This document shows positions 44,106 to 52,300 of a DNA stretch of 64,000 bases, piece by piece; the stretch's first letter is position 1; every line of letters starts with the position of its first letter. The stretch is from Flavonifractor porci (GTDB lineage Bacteria > Bacillota > Clostridia > Oscillospirales > Oscillospiraceae): contig NZ_JBBHLB010000007.1 in the NCBI RefSeq assembly GCF_037572415.1, forward strand, positions 90,195 through 154,194, in the 5' to 3' direction. The translations under genes were made by a program, and so were the position numbers. Under the pieces are notes generated by a model. It searched no databases, was not told the origin of the DNA, and saw only the letters and a list, made by a program, of their open reading frames with translations.

Positions 44106-44957
44106 TTATCCGTTGATTGCGCCGCCGCAAAACTCGCAGCAGCCGCTGGCATCCGGTGTGGTGGTCGCCCCGCAGTACGGACAGGTCACCGCCGCCTTGG
44201 GTGCTGCTGCCGCGGCCGCTTCCTCCCGCGCCTGCTGCCGGACCTGCAGCAGCGCATCCCGGATTTCACAGCCCATTTCCTCATATTGCCGGTATTCCAC
44301 GCTGGAGCGCACCTCCTCCGCGTTGGAGGTCAGGGAGCCGCCGCCCATTCCGCCGGCTTTAGCCCGGAGACCCCCGCGGGGTCTGCGCATGGCGTTGGGC
44401 CCATCCAGCAGTGTTTCCTCATCGTTATCCACTGAGCTGCTGTTGAGTTGGAAGCGGATCTCGCTGAAATAGGGATTGTTGACGTTGATCACGATGTAGA
44501 AATCGTAGGAATAGGCATACCGTTTGGGATTGAAGCTCTGCCGCTCTCCATCCTTATCCCTGTATTCGATCTCCGTCCTGCGCTCGTCGATGTCCAGCTT
44601 GCAGCCGGTCACATCGGAGAAGGACAGCACATCCGGATTGGCCTCCTCCCAATTTCTGGCGGAGGTGACCATAAACAGACCCGCATCCTCGTCCAGCAGC
44701 ACCTTGGTACGCTCACCCAGAGTACGGGTGGTGCGAAAAGAGGATACCTTGGCTTGATTGGCCTCCCGGTAGGTCAGCTGCTCCTGGATCTCCGCCACCG
44801 TGCTCTGGCGGCGGTCGCTGAACCAGGGGGAGAGCTTGGCGGCGCATTCCTTGCACAGATTGCCGTCCTCCAGCTTGCGGTTGCCCAGCAGCCCGATCTC
44901 GCCGCCGCAGACCGAGCATTCCTTTTTATCAAATAGTTTTCCAAAGAGCCCCATCAT
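44106..44957 (-). CDS. DUF4428 zinc-finger protein
   Basis: This is a 283-residue protein. The N-terminal DUF4428 finger (CSVCGGEIGLLGNRKLEDGNLCKECAAKL) is followed by a PH-like domain (about 60-170, LLDEDAGLFMV, FSDVTGCKLDIDE, YSYDFYIVINVNNPYF). A helical stretch and a C-terminal zinc ribbon (CPYCGATTTPDASGCCEFCGG) follow. The start is MMGLFGKLFDK with AAAGGGGTG before it. Zinc ribbons recur in four proteins of this operon. Confidence 0.87.
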   Translation of the reverse strand: MMGLFGKLFDKKECSVCGGEIGLLGNRKLEDGNLCKECAAKLSPWFSDRRQSTVAEIQEQLTYREANQAKVSSFRTTRTLGERTKVLLDEDAGLFMVTSARNWEEANPDVLSFSDVTGCKLDIDERRTEIEYRDKDGERQSFNPKRYAYSYDFYIVINVNNPYFSEIRFQLNSSSVDNDEETLLDGPNAMRRPRGGLRAKAGGMGGGSLTSNAEEVRSSVEYRQYEEMGCEIRDALLQVRQQAREEAAAAAAPKAAVTCPYCGATTTPDASGCCEFCGGAING

Positions 44958-44979
44958 CTGCACCCCTTTCTGAAGCCGC

Positions 44980-45381
44980 TTACGCGGTGACCTTCATCTG
45001 CATGGCGCCGTAGACATACAATCCCGGCAGCAGAAGATTGAGCACCAGACTGGTGATGCTGAACTGGCCTCCGCCTACAAAACCGATGATGATGGAGATG
45101 ATCGCTAAGATCGCAATGATAATGCCCCATTTGACGCAGGAAGCGGCCTTCTGGGGTGCGCTGCAGGCCCCGATGCCCTTAATGCCCGCGATAAACTGGA
45201 TCACAGAGGCCACAGTCACAAGAATGGAACTGGCATAGAGCAGGCCGGTACCCTCCGCGCTCCCCGACAGGACTGCCAGGGCACTGACGCCGAGAATGGC
45301 GATGACGCCGGCGATGGCGGCGATGATGCCGCCGATGATCATGAGAATGGATGTGACTTTCAAAATCTTCTGACCTTTCAT
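44980..45381 (-). CDS. Small four-helix membrane protein
   Basis: This is a 133-residue protein with four hydrophobic segments (about 10-35, 45-68, 80-102, 108-127) and short charged ends. It resembles small DUF4064/DUF308-like membrane proteins, but no family can be fixed by eye. It lies inside the envelope operon, 22 bp before the DUF4428 gene. Confidence 0.8.
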   Translation of the reverse strand: MKGQKILKVTSILMIIGGIIAAIAGVIAILGVSALAVLSGSAEGTGLLYASSILVTVASVIQFIAGIKGIGACSAPQKAASCVKWGIIIAILAIISIIIGFVGGGQFSITSLVLNLLLPGLYVYGAMQMKVTA

Positions 45382-45425
45382 TTGTAGTACCTCCTATGTT
45401 CTGTTTTTATGGATCGATTTGCGTA

Positions 45426-46391
45426 CTATGGCTGTTCATCCAGCAGGCACAGGGCCAGCTCTGTAAAATACGCCCGGAGCTGCTTCGCTGTTTCCTGATC
45501 CAATTTCTTCTGCTGCTGTTTGCCGTCAGAGTAATAGAGGGTGCAGGCCGGCTTTTCCGAGCTGCCGTCCGGCTGTTCTTCCAGACGGATCTCCTCCGCA
45601 AACGCGGTGAAGGCATCCCACTCCTCATCTGACACGGCCCAGTCACTCCAGATCTCCTGCTTCCGACCGGACGGGGTAAATCTGGCCCGGAGGATATATG
45701 GGGCGTCCTCTCCGTACACAACAGACGGACCCCGGTCGAATTGGAAGGAATAGTCCTTGGAGAAGAGAGCCCCGGACTGACCCATATAGAAGCCGCTCAG
45801 CTCCGGCGGGGCATAGCGGGGGATCTCCCGTCCAATGGGGTCGGCCAGCTCCTCAAGCAGAGCGATCAGCGTATGGATACGGCGGTCGTTTGGCGGATTA
45901 TAACGGATGCTCCGTGTTCCGTCTTCTGTGCTCCAGGTCAGGATCAGGCTGGTGGAGTCCCCGCCATCCATGACTTCGATCCCCGGTGGCAGCTTCACCT
46001 CACGCCGGTTTTTCGGGATGGGCTCCATCAGCGGGTAGAGCTCCAGAATGATCTGCTCCACATCCGACCACTGAGCCGCGGTGATGGGGACATTCTCTTT
46101 GGTGGACGGATGATACCACTCCTCGTCCTCCGCCGTATCCGGATCAAGGGCCGGATAATAGCTTGTTTCCAGAATAGCCACCGGCGAAAGCGTGATGGCA
46201 AAATCCGCTCTGGCAACCATGCCGCTGGTGTGGCTGTATGTGACGCCGGTCAAGGTACCGGGCGGCACGGCAGATTTCTTCTGTATGGATGAATCACCTC
46301 CCTGATGACCTCTGAAACAATATCCCGCAGCCGCCAGAAGCAGGAACAGACCTACAACAGAAAATACGGCGGTTTTTCTTCCCCGGGTCAT
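45426..46391 (-). CDS. Membrane-anchored extracytoplasmic protein
   Basis: This is a 321-residue protein. One N-terminal transmembrane helix (VFSVVGLFLLLAAAGYCF) is followed by a soluble outside domain with no recognised family. Segments such as LILTWSTEDGTRSIRYN and YILRARFTPSGRKQEIWSDW suggest beta structure. Its ATG overlaps the stop of the SPFH gene (ATGA), so it is translationally coupled to it and may be its extracytoplasmic partner. Confidence 0.8.
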   Translation of the reverse strand: MTRGRKTAVFSVVGLFLLLAAAGYCFRGHQGGDSSIQKKSAVPPGTLTGVTYSHTSGMVARADFAITLSPVAILETSYYPALDPDTAEDEEWYHPSTKENVPITAAQWSDVEQIILELYPLMEPIPKNRREVKLPPGIEVMDGGDSTSLILTWSTEDGTRSIRYNPPNDRRIHTLIALLEELADPIGREIPRYAPPELSGFYMGQSGALFSKDYSFQFDRGPSVVYGEDAPYILRARFTPSGRKQEIWSDWAVSDEEWDAFTAFAEEIRLEEQPDGSSEKPACTLYYSDGKQQQKKLDQETAKQLRAYFTELALCLLDEQP

Positions 46392-47812
46392 CCCTGCACA
46401 TCGCCATCGTCAAAGGGATCGCCGCACTCCGGGCAGAACTTGGGCGGATGGGCGGGATCGTCCGGCTCCCAGCCGCATTTGTCGCATTTGTACTGGGGCA
46501 CGCCGGCGGGCTTTTTCGCCCCGCACTCCGCGCAGAATTTCCCTTTGTTCACCGCGCCGCAGGAACAGGTCCAGCCGTCCGCTGCGGGCCGGGGCTTGCC
46601 GCACTCCGGGCAGAATTTTCCGGTGACGGCTGCACCGCAGGTACACTGCCAGCTCTCTGCTGCCGGCTTGGGCTCCGGCTTTTTGCTGCCGCAGTTAGGG
46701 CAGAAGCTGCTGGTGATGCCGCTTTGTCCGCAGGCGCAGGTCCAGCCAGGGGCGGCAGGCGGGGGCGTGGGTACAGGTGCGGGTGCGGGCTGAGCCTGCT
46801 GCTGCGCGCCCATCTGATAGAGGTTCTGGGCGTTCATGCCGCCCATCTGTCCAGCCATCCCCATGCCCATAAAAGCCATAGCGGGACCGGCATTGGGGTT
46901 GCTGGCCGCGGACTGCATGGCGCTGGCCTGTGCGCCCACCAGATGGGCCGCCGCCCGGGTGGGGTCCATAAAGGCCGCGTTGCGCTGTAGCTCCTTGATC
47001 ATCTGCTCGTCTTCCTCGTTGGCCTTGACGCTGGAGACGCCAAAGGAAACGATCTCCATGCCCCGCAGGTCCCGCCACCGGGAGGAGAGCTGCTCGTTGA
47101 GGGCTTCTGCCAGCTCCAGGGTGTGGCCGGGGAGAGCGGAGTAACGGATACCCATTTCCGAGATCTTTGCGAATGCGGGCTGCAGGGCGGTGAGCAGCTC
47201 CGTCTTCATCTGCCCCGCGATCTGCTCGGTCTTAAAGTCCTCGCTGACGTTGCCGCAGACATTGGTATAGAACAGCATGGGGTTTTTCAGGCGGATACTG
47301 TACTCGCCGAAGCAGCGGATGGCGATATCGATGTCGATACCCGCCCGCTGGTCCACCACCCGGAAGGGGACGGGGCTTGGGGTTCCGTACTTGTTGCCGG
47401 TGAGCTCCTTGGTGTTGAAATAGTAGATGCGCTGGTCCTTGGGGGCCTCGCCGCCGAAGGTGAAGCGCTTGCCGATGTTCTGGAACACGCCCTTGATGGA
47501 TTCCCCCAGATCGCCGGTGAAGAGGCTGGGCTCGGTGGACATATCGTAGGTGTACTCGCCCGGCTCGGCGCACATATCCACCACCTTGCCCTGCTCCACG
47601 ATGAGCATACACTGGCCGTCTGCCACCGCGATGACAGAGCCGTTGGTGATGATGTTGTCATCCCCCTTGGTGTTGCTGGAGCGGCCTGTGGCCTTCTTCC
47701 TTCCCTTTACCGCCAGCACATCCGCGGGAATCGCTTCGCAGTAGAAGAATTCCTTCCACTGGTCGGCCATCACGCCGCCGGCTGCTCCCAATGCAGCTTT
47801 GATCAGTCCCAT
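46388..47812 (-). CDS. SPFH-domain (virion-core-like) protein with zinc ribbons
   Basis: This is a 474-residue protein. Residues of about 20-300 form an SPFH/band-7-like domain of the YdjI type (DNIITNGSVIAVADGQCMLIVEQGKVVD, RVVDQRAGIDIDIAIRCFGEYSIRL, GMEIVSFGVSSVKANEEDEQMI). Gly/Met/Gln-rich linker about 310-350. Then four zinc ribbons: CACGQSG..CPNCG, CTCGAAV..CPECG, CSCGAVN..CAECG and CDKCGWE..CPECG. Bacillus YdjI/PspA-type SPFH proteins take part in membrane stress responses. It is probably the scaffold of the envelope complex encoded by this operon. Confidence 0.92.
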   Translation of the reverse strand: MGLIKAALGAAGGVMADQWKEFFYCEAIPADVLAVKGRKKATGRSSNTKGDDNIITNGSVIAVADGQCMLIVEQGKVVDMCAEPGEYTYDMSTEPSLFTGDLGESIKGVFQNIGKRFTFGGEAPKDQRIYYFNTKELTGNKYGTPSPVPFRVVDQRAGIDIDIAIRCFGEYSIRLKNPMLFYTNVCGNVSEDFKTEQIAGQMKTELLTALQPAFAKISEMGIRYSALPGHTLELAEALNEQLSSRWRDLRGMEIVSFGVSSVKANEEDEQMIKELQRNAAFMDPTRAAAHLVGAQASAMQSAASNPNAGPAMAFMGMGMAGQMGGMNAQNLYQMGAQQQAQPAPAPVPTPPPAAPGWTCACGQSGITSSFCPNCGSKKPEPKPAAESWQCTCGAAVTGKFCPECGKPRPAADGWTCSCGAVNKGKFCAECGAKKPAGVPQYKCDKCGWEPDDPAHPPKFCPECGDPFDDGDVQG

Positions 47813-47841
47813 AATGCGATCTCCTCTCTTGTTTTATTTTG

Positions 47842-49176
47842 TTATGGTGTCAGGAATGTCCACCCATCCACCAGATACCCGTTTGTGTCGGTGATGGGCC
47901 AGAGGTACCAAAAATCCTCCCAGGAGCGCTTGATGTGCAGGCACAGGTTCGGTACGCCTTCCGGGATCGTCAGGGAAAACCACCGAGGCTCATCAATGTT
48001 GAGCGTTTCGTCGTACAGGATCTCGTCCGTGACCCAATCCAGAAGCCGTCCGCTGTCATCCCACAGGGGCTCGCCCGTACAGAACCGGATCTGTGTTTCA
48101 TACCAGCGCCCCACCACCAGCAGCCTGTCCAGTCCATCCGGCTCCAGCTTTGTGACCGGCAGTACCTCCAGCCATGCGGATACATCGTCCGGTGGGTTGG
48201 GCCAGTAGAAAATCAGGCTGTCAGACGGTTCCTCATACAAAGCCGTTTGCACCGTTTCCGGCAGGAATGCGTCTACCCGCTGGTAGACCGCCGTGCGGAC
48301 TGCCGGAGCGCCGTCCGTCTCATAATGCTCCTGGAGATACAGCGTATCCGGATCGGTCAGAGTGAGAAAGAACTCCGCGCCGGTATCATCGTGAAAGAGC
48401 CGGACGCTCCAAAGCTCGTTGGAGAGGCCGTGGAACAGCGGTTCCTCCAGCAGCTCCGTCCGAAGCTCGGCTTCCTGCCGGTATTCCGGCTCATCCGTAT
48501 CCAGAAAGTCCGCAAAGTAATAATCCGCTCTCAGCACATATCCCTCGATGGCGTCGCTCCACCTGCTTTCAAAAACCAGCGTGGAGGCCAGGCCTTCTTC
48601 CCGGGCGTTATAGCTCCAGCCCTCCACCTCGCCTGTGGTCATGTGCCATGTCCCATGCAGGTTTGCGATACACAGTTCGCCGCCCGGGCCCGGCCGCTCC
48701 GCTTTTTCAAAATAGAACCGGTCCCCATAGAAGGATTCCAAAATGATGCGGCCATCTTCCATGCGGCCATTCATCTCACCATCTTCATCGCCGTCCGAAC
48801 TTGTCAGCCGCAGGGTGTGATCCGCGCCGAGCCACCAGGTCCCGCTGCCCAGATAGCTGTTAAAGCTGTCGCCCAGGACCTCACGGAATTGCGCCGTTCC
48901 GTCCTCGTTGAGAAAGAGATCGGCCCACCACCGCTCCGTGGGCATCTGGCTCACCTCTGTGCGGTCAAAGAGATCGTTGTAGGACTCGTGCTGTACAGCC
49001 GTCCAATAGGTACCGCCCAATGAACTGTCGGAGTTATGGTCGGACGGAGGGGCGGAGGTCGCTGTGTCATCAGGAGACTCGGGCGGCCCTTCTTCTCCGC
49101 CGCCGGGGGTGCCGCTGCAGGCCGTCAGGCAGAACGCCAACAGCAAGGCCAGCATAGACTTCCATACTCGTTTCAT
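47842..49176 (-). CDS. Lipoprotein heading the envelope operon
   Basis: This is a 444-residue protein with lipobox FCLTACSG. A Ser/Pro/Glu-rich linker is followed by a beta-rich domain containing WTAVQHESYNDLFDRTEVSQMP and GSGTWWLGADHTLRLTSSDGD, lipocalin-like in style, and then a second part with KLEPDGLDRLLVVGRWYE. No family was recognised. The start is ATG 49176 (AAGGTG 9 bp upstream). Its ATG overlaps the stop of a 17-codon leader frame (49226-49173). It is the first large gene of a ~14-kb operon running to about 34.8 kb. Confidence 0.8.
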   Translation of the reverse strand: MKRVWKSMLALLLAFCLTACSGTPGGGEEGPPESPDDTATSAPPSDHNSDSSLGGTYWTAVQHESYNDLFDRTEVSQMPTERWWADLFLNEDGTAQFREVLGDSFNSYLGSGTWWLGADHTLRLTSSDGDEDGEMNGRMEDGRIILESFYGDRFYFEKAERPGPGGELCIANLHGTWHMTTGEVEGWSYNAREEGLASTLVFESRWSDAIEGYVLRADYYFADFLDTDEPEYRQEAELRTELLEEPLFHGLSNELWSVRLFHDDTGAEFFLTLTDPDTLYLQEHYETDGAPAVRTAVYQRVDAFLPETVQTALYEEPSDSLIFYWPNPPDDVSAWLEVLPVTKLEPDGLDRLLVVGRWYETQIRFCTGEPLWDDSGRLLDWVTDEILYDETLNIDEPRWFSLTIPEGVPNLCLHIKRSWEDFWYLWPITDTNGYLVDGWTFLTP

Positions 49177-49226
49177 CTCACTGCACACCTTGACATCATC
49201 ATTTTCCTGTTTGCAGTTACTTGCAT
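49173..49226 (-). CDS. 17-codon leader peptide frame
   Basis: ATG at 49226 is preceded by AAAAGAGGTG and reads MQVTANRKMMMSRCAVR, stopping at a TGA that overlaps the lipoprotein ATG (ATGA). The good ribosome site and exact overlap suggest translational coupling of the operon's first lipoprotein to a leader peptide. Basic composition with three consecutive Met codons; no regulatory stall motif was recognised. Confidence 0.5.
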   Translation of the reverse strand: MQVTANRKMMMSRCAVR

Positions 49227-49279
49227 GACGACACCTCTTTTCTTTCTGTTTTTGTTTCTCTGCGCTCTACTATGGTTTC

Positions 49280-49324
49280 ATTTTACCGGGTGCCGCTGTT
49301 TTGCGCCCTACCCGCAGCGGGTAG
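49280..49324 (-). promoter_or_regulatory. Promoter of the envelope operon with LuxR palindrome
   Basis: CTACCCGCAGCGGGTAG (49308-49324), a perfect 17-bp palindrome around its central base, lies exactly 22 bp upstream of TAAAAT (49280-49285, minus strand). No recognisable -35. The same arrangement with the same 22-bp distance occurs at 54559-54603 and 62735-62779. It is probably bound by the LuxR response regulator encoded at 54664-55281. Confidence 0.75.
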
Positions 49325-49345
49325 TTTTTCGGACAAAACGCAAAA

Positions 49346-49373
49346 AAGCGGAGCGGCATTTGCCGCTCCGCTT
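49346..49373 (-). terminator. Terminator after the third SLH gene
   Basis: Stem AAGCGGAGCGGCA / TGCCGCTCCGCTT with a TT loop, followed on the minus strand by TTTTTT. It is closely similar to the hairpins after the two tandem SLH genes at 18910 and 23283. Confidence 0.9.
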
Positions 49374-49391
49374 GGTAAGAATATCCTGTTA

Positions 49392-52300
49392 TTATTCCAC
49401 ATACCGATAGAGGAAGGTGACGATCTGGGCGCGGGTGCAGTTGTTATCCGAACCGAACAGGCCATTGCCGATCCCGCCAGTGATGCCCTTGTTCGCCGCC
49501 CATGTGACCGCGTCGGCATAGTAAGCGCCGGCCTTTACATCGCTGAATACACTTCCTCCGCTGACCGCAGGGCTGCCCGCCGCACGGTACAGGAAGGTGA
49601 CGATCTGAGCGCGGGTACAGGTAGCGTCGGGGCTGAACTTACCGCCGCCCGTGCCGCTGGTGATGCCGTTCTCAACGGCCCAGGCCACCGCTTTGGCATA
49701 GTAGGCATCCGCGGGGACATCGGCAAAGCTGTTCATGCTCTTGGGGGCGGGAGATCCGGCAGCCCTCCACAGGAAGGTGACCGCCTGGGCGCGGGTGCAG
49801 GGATCGTTGGGCCCGAACAGCTTGTTGCCGATGCCGCCGGTGATCTTCTTGGCGACTGCCCAATGAACTGCTTCGGCATAGTAGGCGCTGTCAGGCACAT
49901 CGGTGAAGGTCATCGGCTCATGGCTTTCCTTGTCGATCACGATGGCGTAATCGGATGCGTGGTCAAATGCCCAGCTTGCCTTGCCGCCGCTGATCATACT
50001 GGCACTCCGGAATTCCAGCGCACTGCTCTTGGGATTGTAGAAGTAGAGGTTGGCGTACAAACCGTCGTGCTTCTTGCCGAGGTCAACGGAGAGCTTCAGC
50101 GACATACCGAAGGGACCGTTGTGGCTCAGCTGAAGCTGAACGGTCGTCGTCTCGCCGGTCAGGGCGTGGATGACCTTGGCGGGAATGGTCTTTGTGCCGG
50201 TCTTAACGCCGAGGTCCAGGCTCACGCCGCCCTTCGGAACATCCAGACCGCTGAAGGACCAGACCATGCCGCCGCCCATATCCAGCTCAACGGTGACATC
50301 CTTGCCTGCGATTTCCTTGGTAACGCTGGCAGGAAGCTTGGTTTCGCCCTTCATGTCAATGGTGACGGTGGAGCCTTCCTTGGCATTCTTCAGCTCCTTG
50401 GCTGCCTTGTCGGAAGCGGGCGGGGTCGCCGCACTGCCGCCGCCGCCACCACCGCCGGAGGAGGAACCGCCGCCGGAGGAAGAACCGCCGCCGGTTGCGG
50501 GGATCACGGTGTTTTCACTGCGCCTTGCGTGGCAGTCAACGCACTCCTCATGCTGCTTGCCCGCCGCATTGGGGGTTGCCGCAGTGTCTACCACCCACTG
50601 CCAGTTATGGTTGGCGGTTTCGGTGTAGTTTGCGGTTTCGCCGGACTTCTTGCACTTGGAGCAGGTACGGCTATGATTGGTATCATCAACCTTCGTCCAT
50701 GCGGAGAAGTCGTGGGCTTCCACCTTGAAATCGTCGCCCGCTGTGCAGGTCTTGATATGCATACCGGGGTCCATATACATCCAATCCTGCCCGTCGGTAT
50801 CGTGGGTATGGCCGACCGTTACGGTGCAGCTTGCGGATTTGCTGCCGCAGGTGACTGTGATAACTGCCGTGCCCTGTGCCTTAGCGGTCACCTTGCCGGT
50901 GCTGCTAACTGCTGCAACATCCGGCTTGTCGCTCGTCCAAGTCAGGCTGCCCGCTGCGTTGACAGGCTGCTTCACGGCGGAGAGCTGAATGCTGCCGTCA
51001 ATGTCCAGATTCACCTTCGTCGGGACAACGGTAAGGCCGGTAAGCTCAATGACGGGAGCTGCGGTCACGGTGACATAAAAGGGGGAAGTCTTAGCAAGCA
51101 AGTTGATTGTGGTGCTGCCATCCTTGACGGCAACCAGCTCCAGTTGGGTTTTCTCCGATCCGGTATGAGCCGCCCTCGGCTTGATCTTGCCGTTCTCCAG
51201 CGTAATGTTATCATCCTGCGTCAGATGCGTAAAGCCGGTGCCGGTGCTCTTGGCAATGCGCCATTCCAGATGATAGCCGCTGTTCTCAGGCAGCAGCTTC
51301 GGAAGCTCGATGGGAAGATCCGCCTCGTCATTTTCGCTCAGGGTAATATCCGCGTATGTGTAAACATTCTCAAGCCTCAAAGCATCGGCCACAGTGGAAT
51401 CATCGTATACAACCACAGTCCACCGACCATAGTAGGGTAGCGTGGGTCCAGAGTAACTGGCGTCCAACGTTGCGCTGCCCGTAGAAACGCCGGTGATCGT
51501 GATGGTATGGTCTTTGGGGAACGGTGTGGCCGTCGTGCCGCTTGCGGCAATTTTTTCATTGGAGATCGTGATGTTGCTTGTTCCCGTTGCACTACTATCC
51601 TTGAAGGTGATCTCATTCCAAGAATTGGCGTTGCTGGGATCTGCGCTGACCGTCAGCGTAACGCTCTCACCCCGCTTGATATAGATCGTGTTGCCGCTGT
51701 CGAAGCCTTCCAGCAACACGTACTGCAAAGGAACATTGTCATACAGCTTGACGCTGTCTCTGTTCACAAGAGAGCCTGCCGTCTGGGTGTCGGTCTCCTT
51801 GAAGCGGGTAAAGATATAATAGGTGTTGCCCTCGGTTAGATCGGTCACCGTGGAGGAATGGATCTCCGTGCCATCGGTCGGCCACTCGTTGCCGGAGGTG
51901 GGGGCGCTGATGGTGTAGACATACTCCTGCTTGTCGGAATTGAAGTTGTTGATCTTAAACTCTGTGTATTTTCCAGCGGCACCTGTCTGCGCCTCAACTT
52001 CCGGTCGAGCCGGTAAGTTGTTGTTGTCGGCCTTGCTGACCTTCACCGCCGCGCCGACGATCTCGCCGAGATAGCCCTCTGCCGTGATCTTCACGCGGAT
52101 GCGGACAGTATCACCCATGTCAGCCGCCACGGGAGTATACTTGCCACTGGTCGCGCCGTCAATATCCGTCCATGTGTTGCCGCTGTCCGTGCTGCGCTGC
52201 CACTGGTAGCGCAGTTTGCTGCTATCAAAGCCGGTGGGCAGGTTGCCGGTACCGGTGGAAATGGAGCGACCGAAGACGATGCCGCTGGTGTAGTACACAT

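Noticed and set aside
49221..51440. 739-codon frame on the + strand
   Set aside because: It is antisense to the third SLH protein; Gly/Ala/Val-rich shadow.
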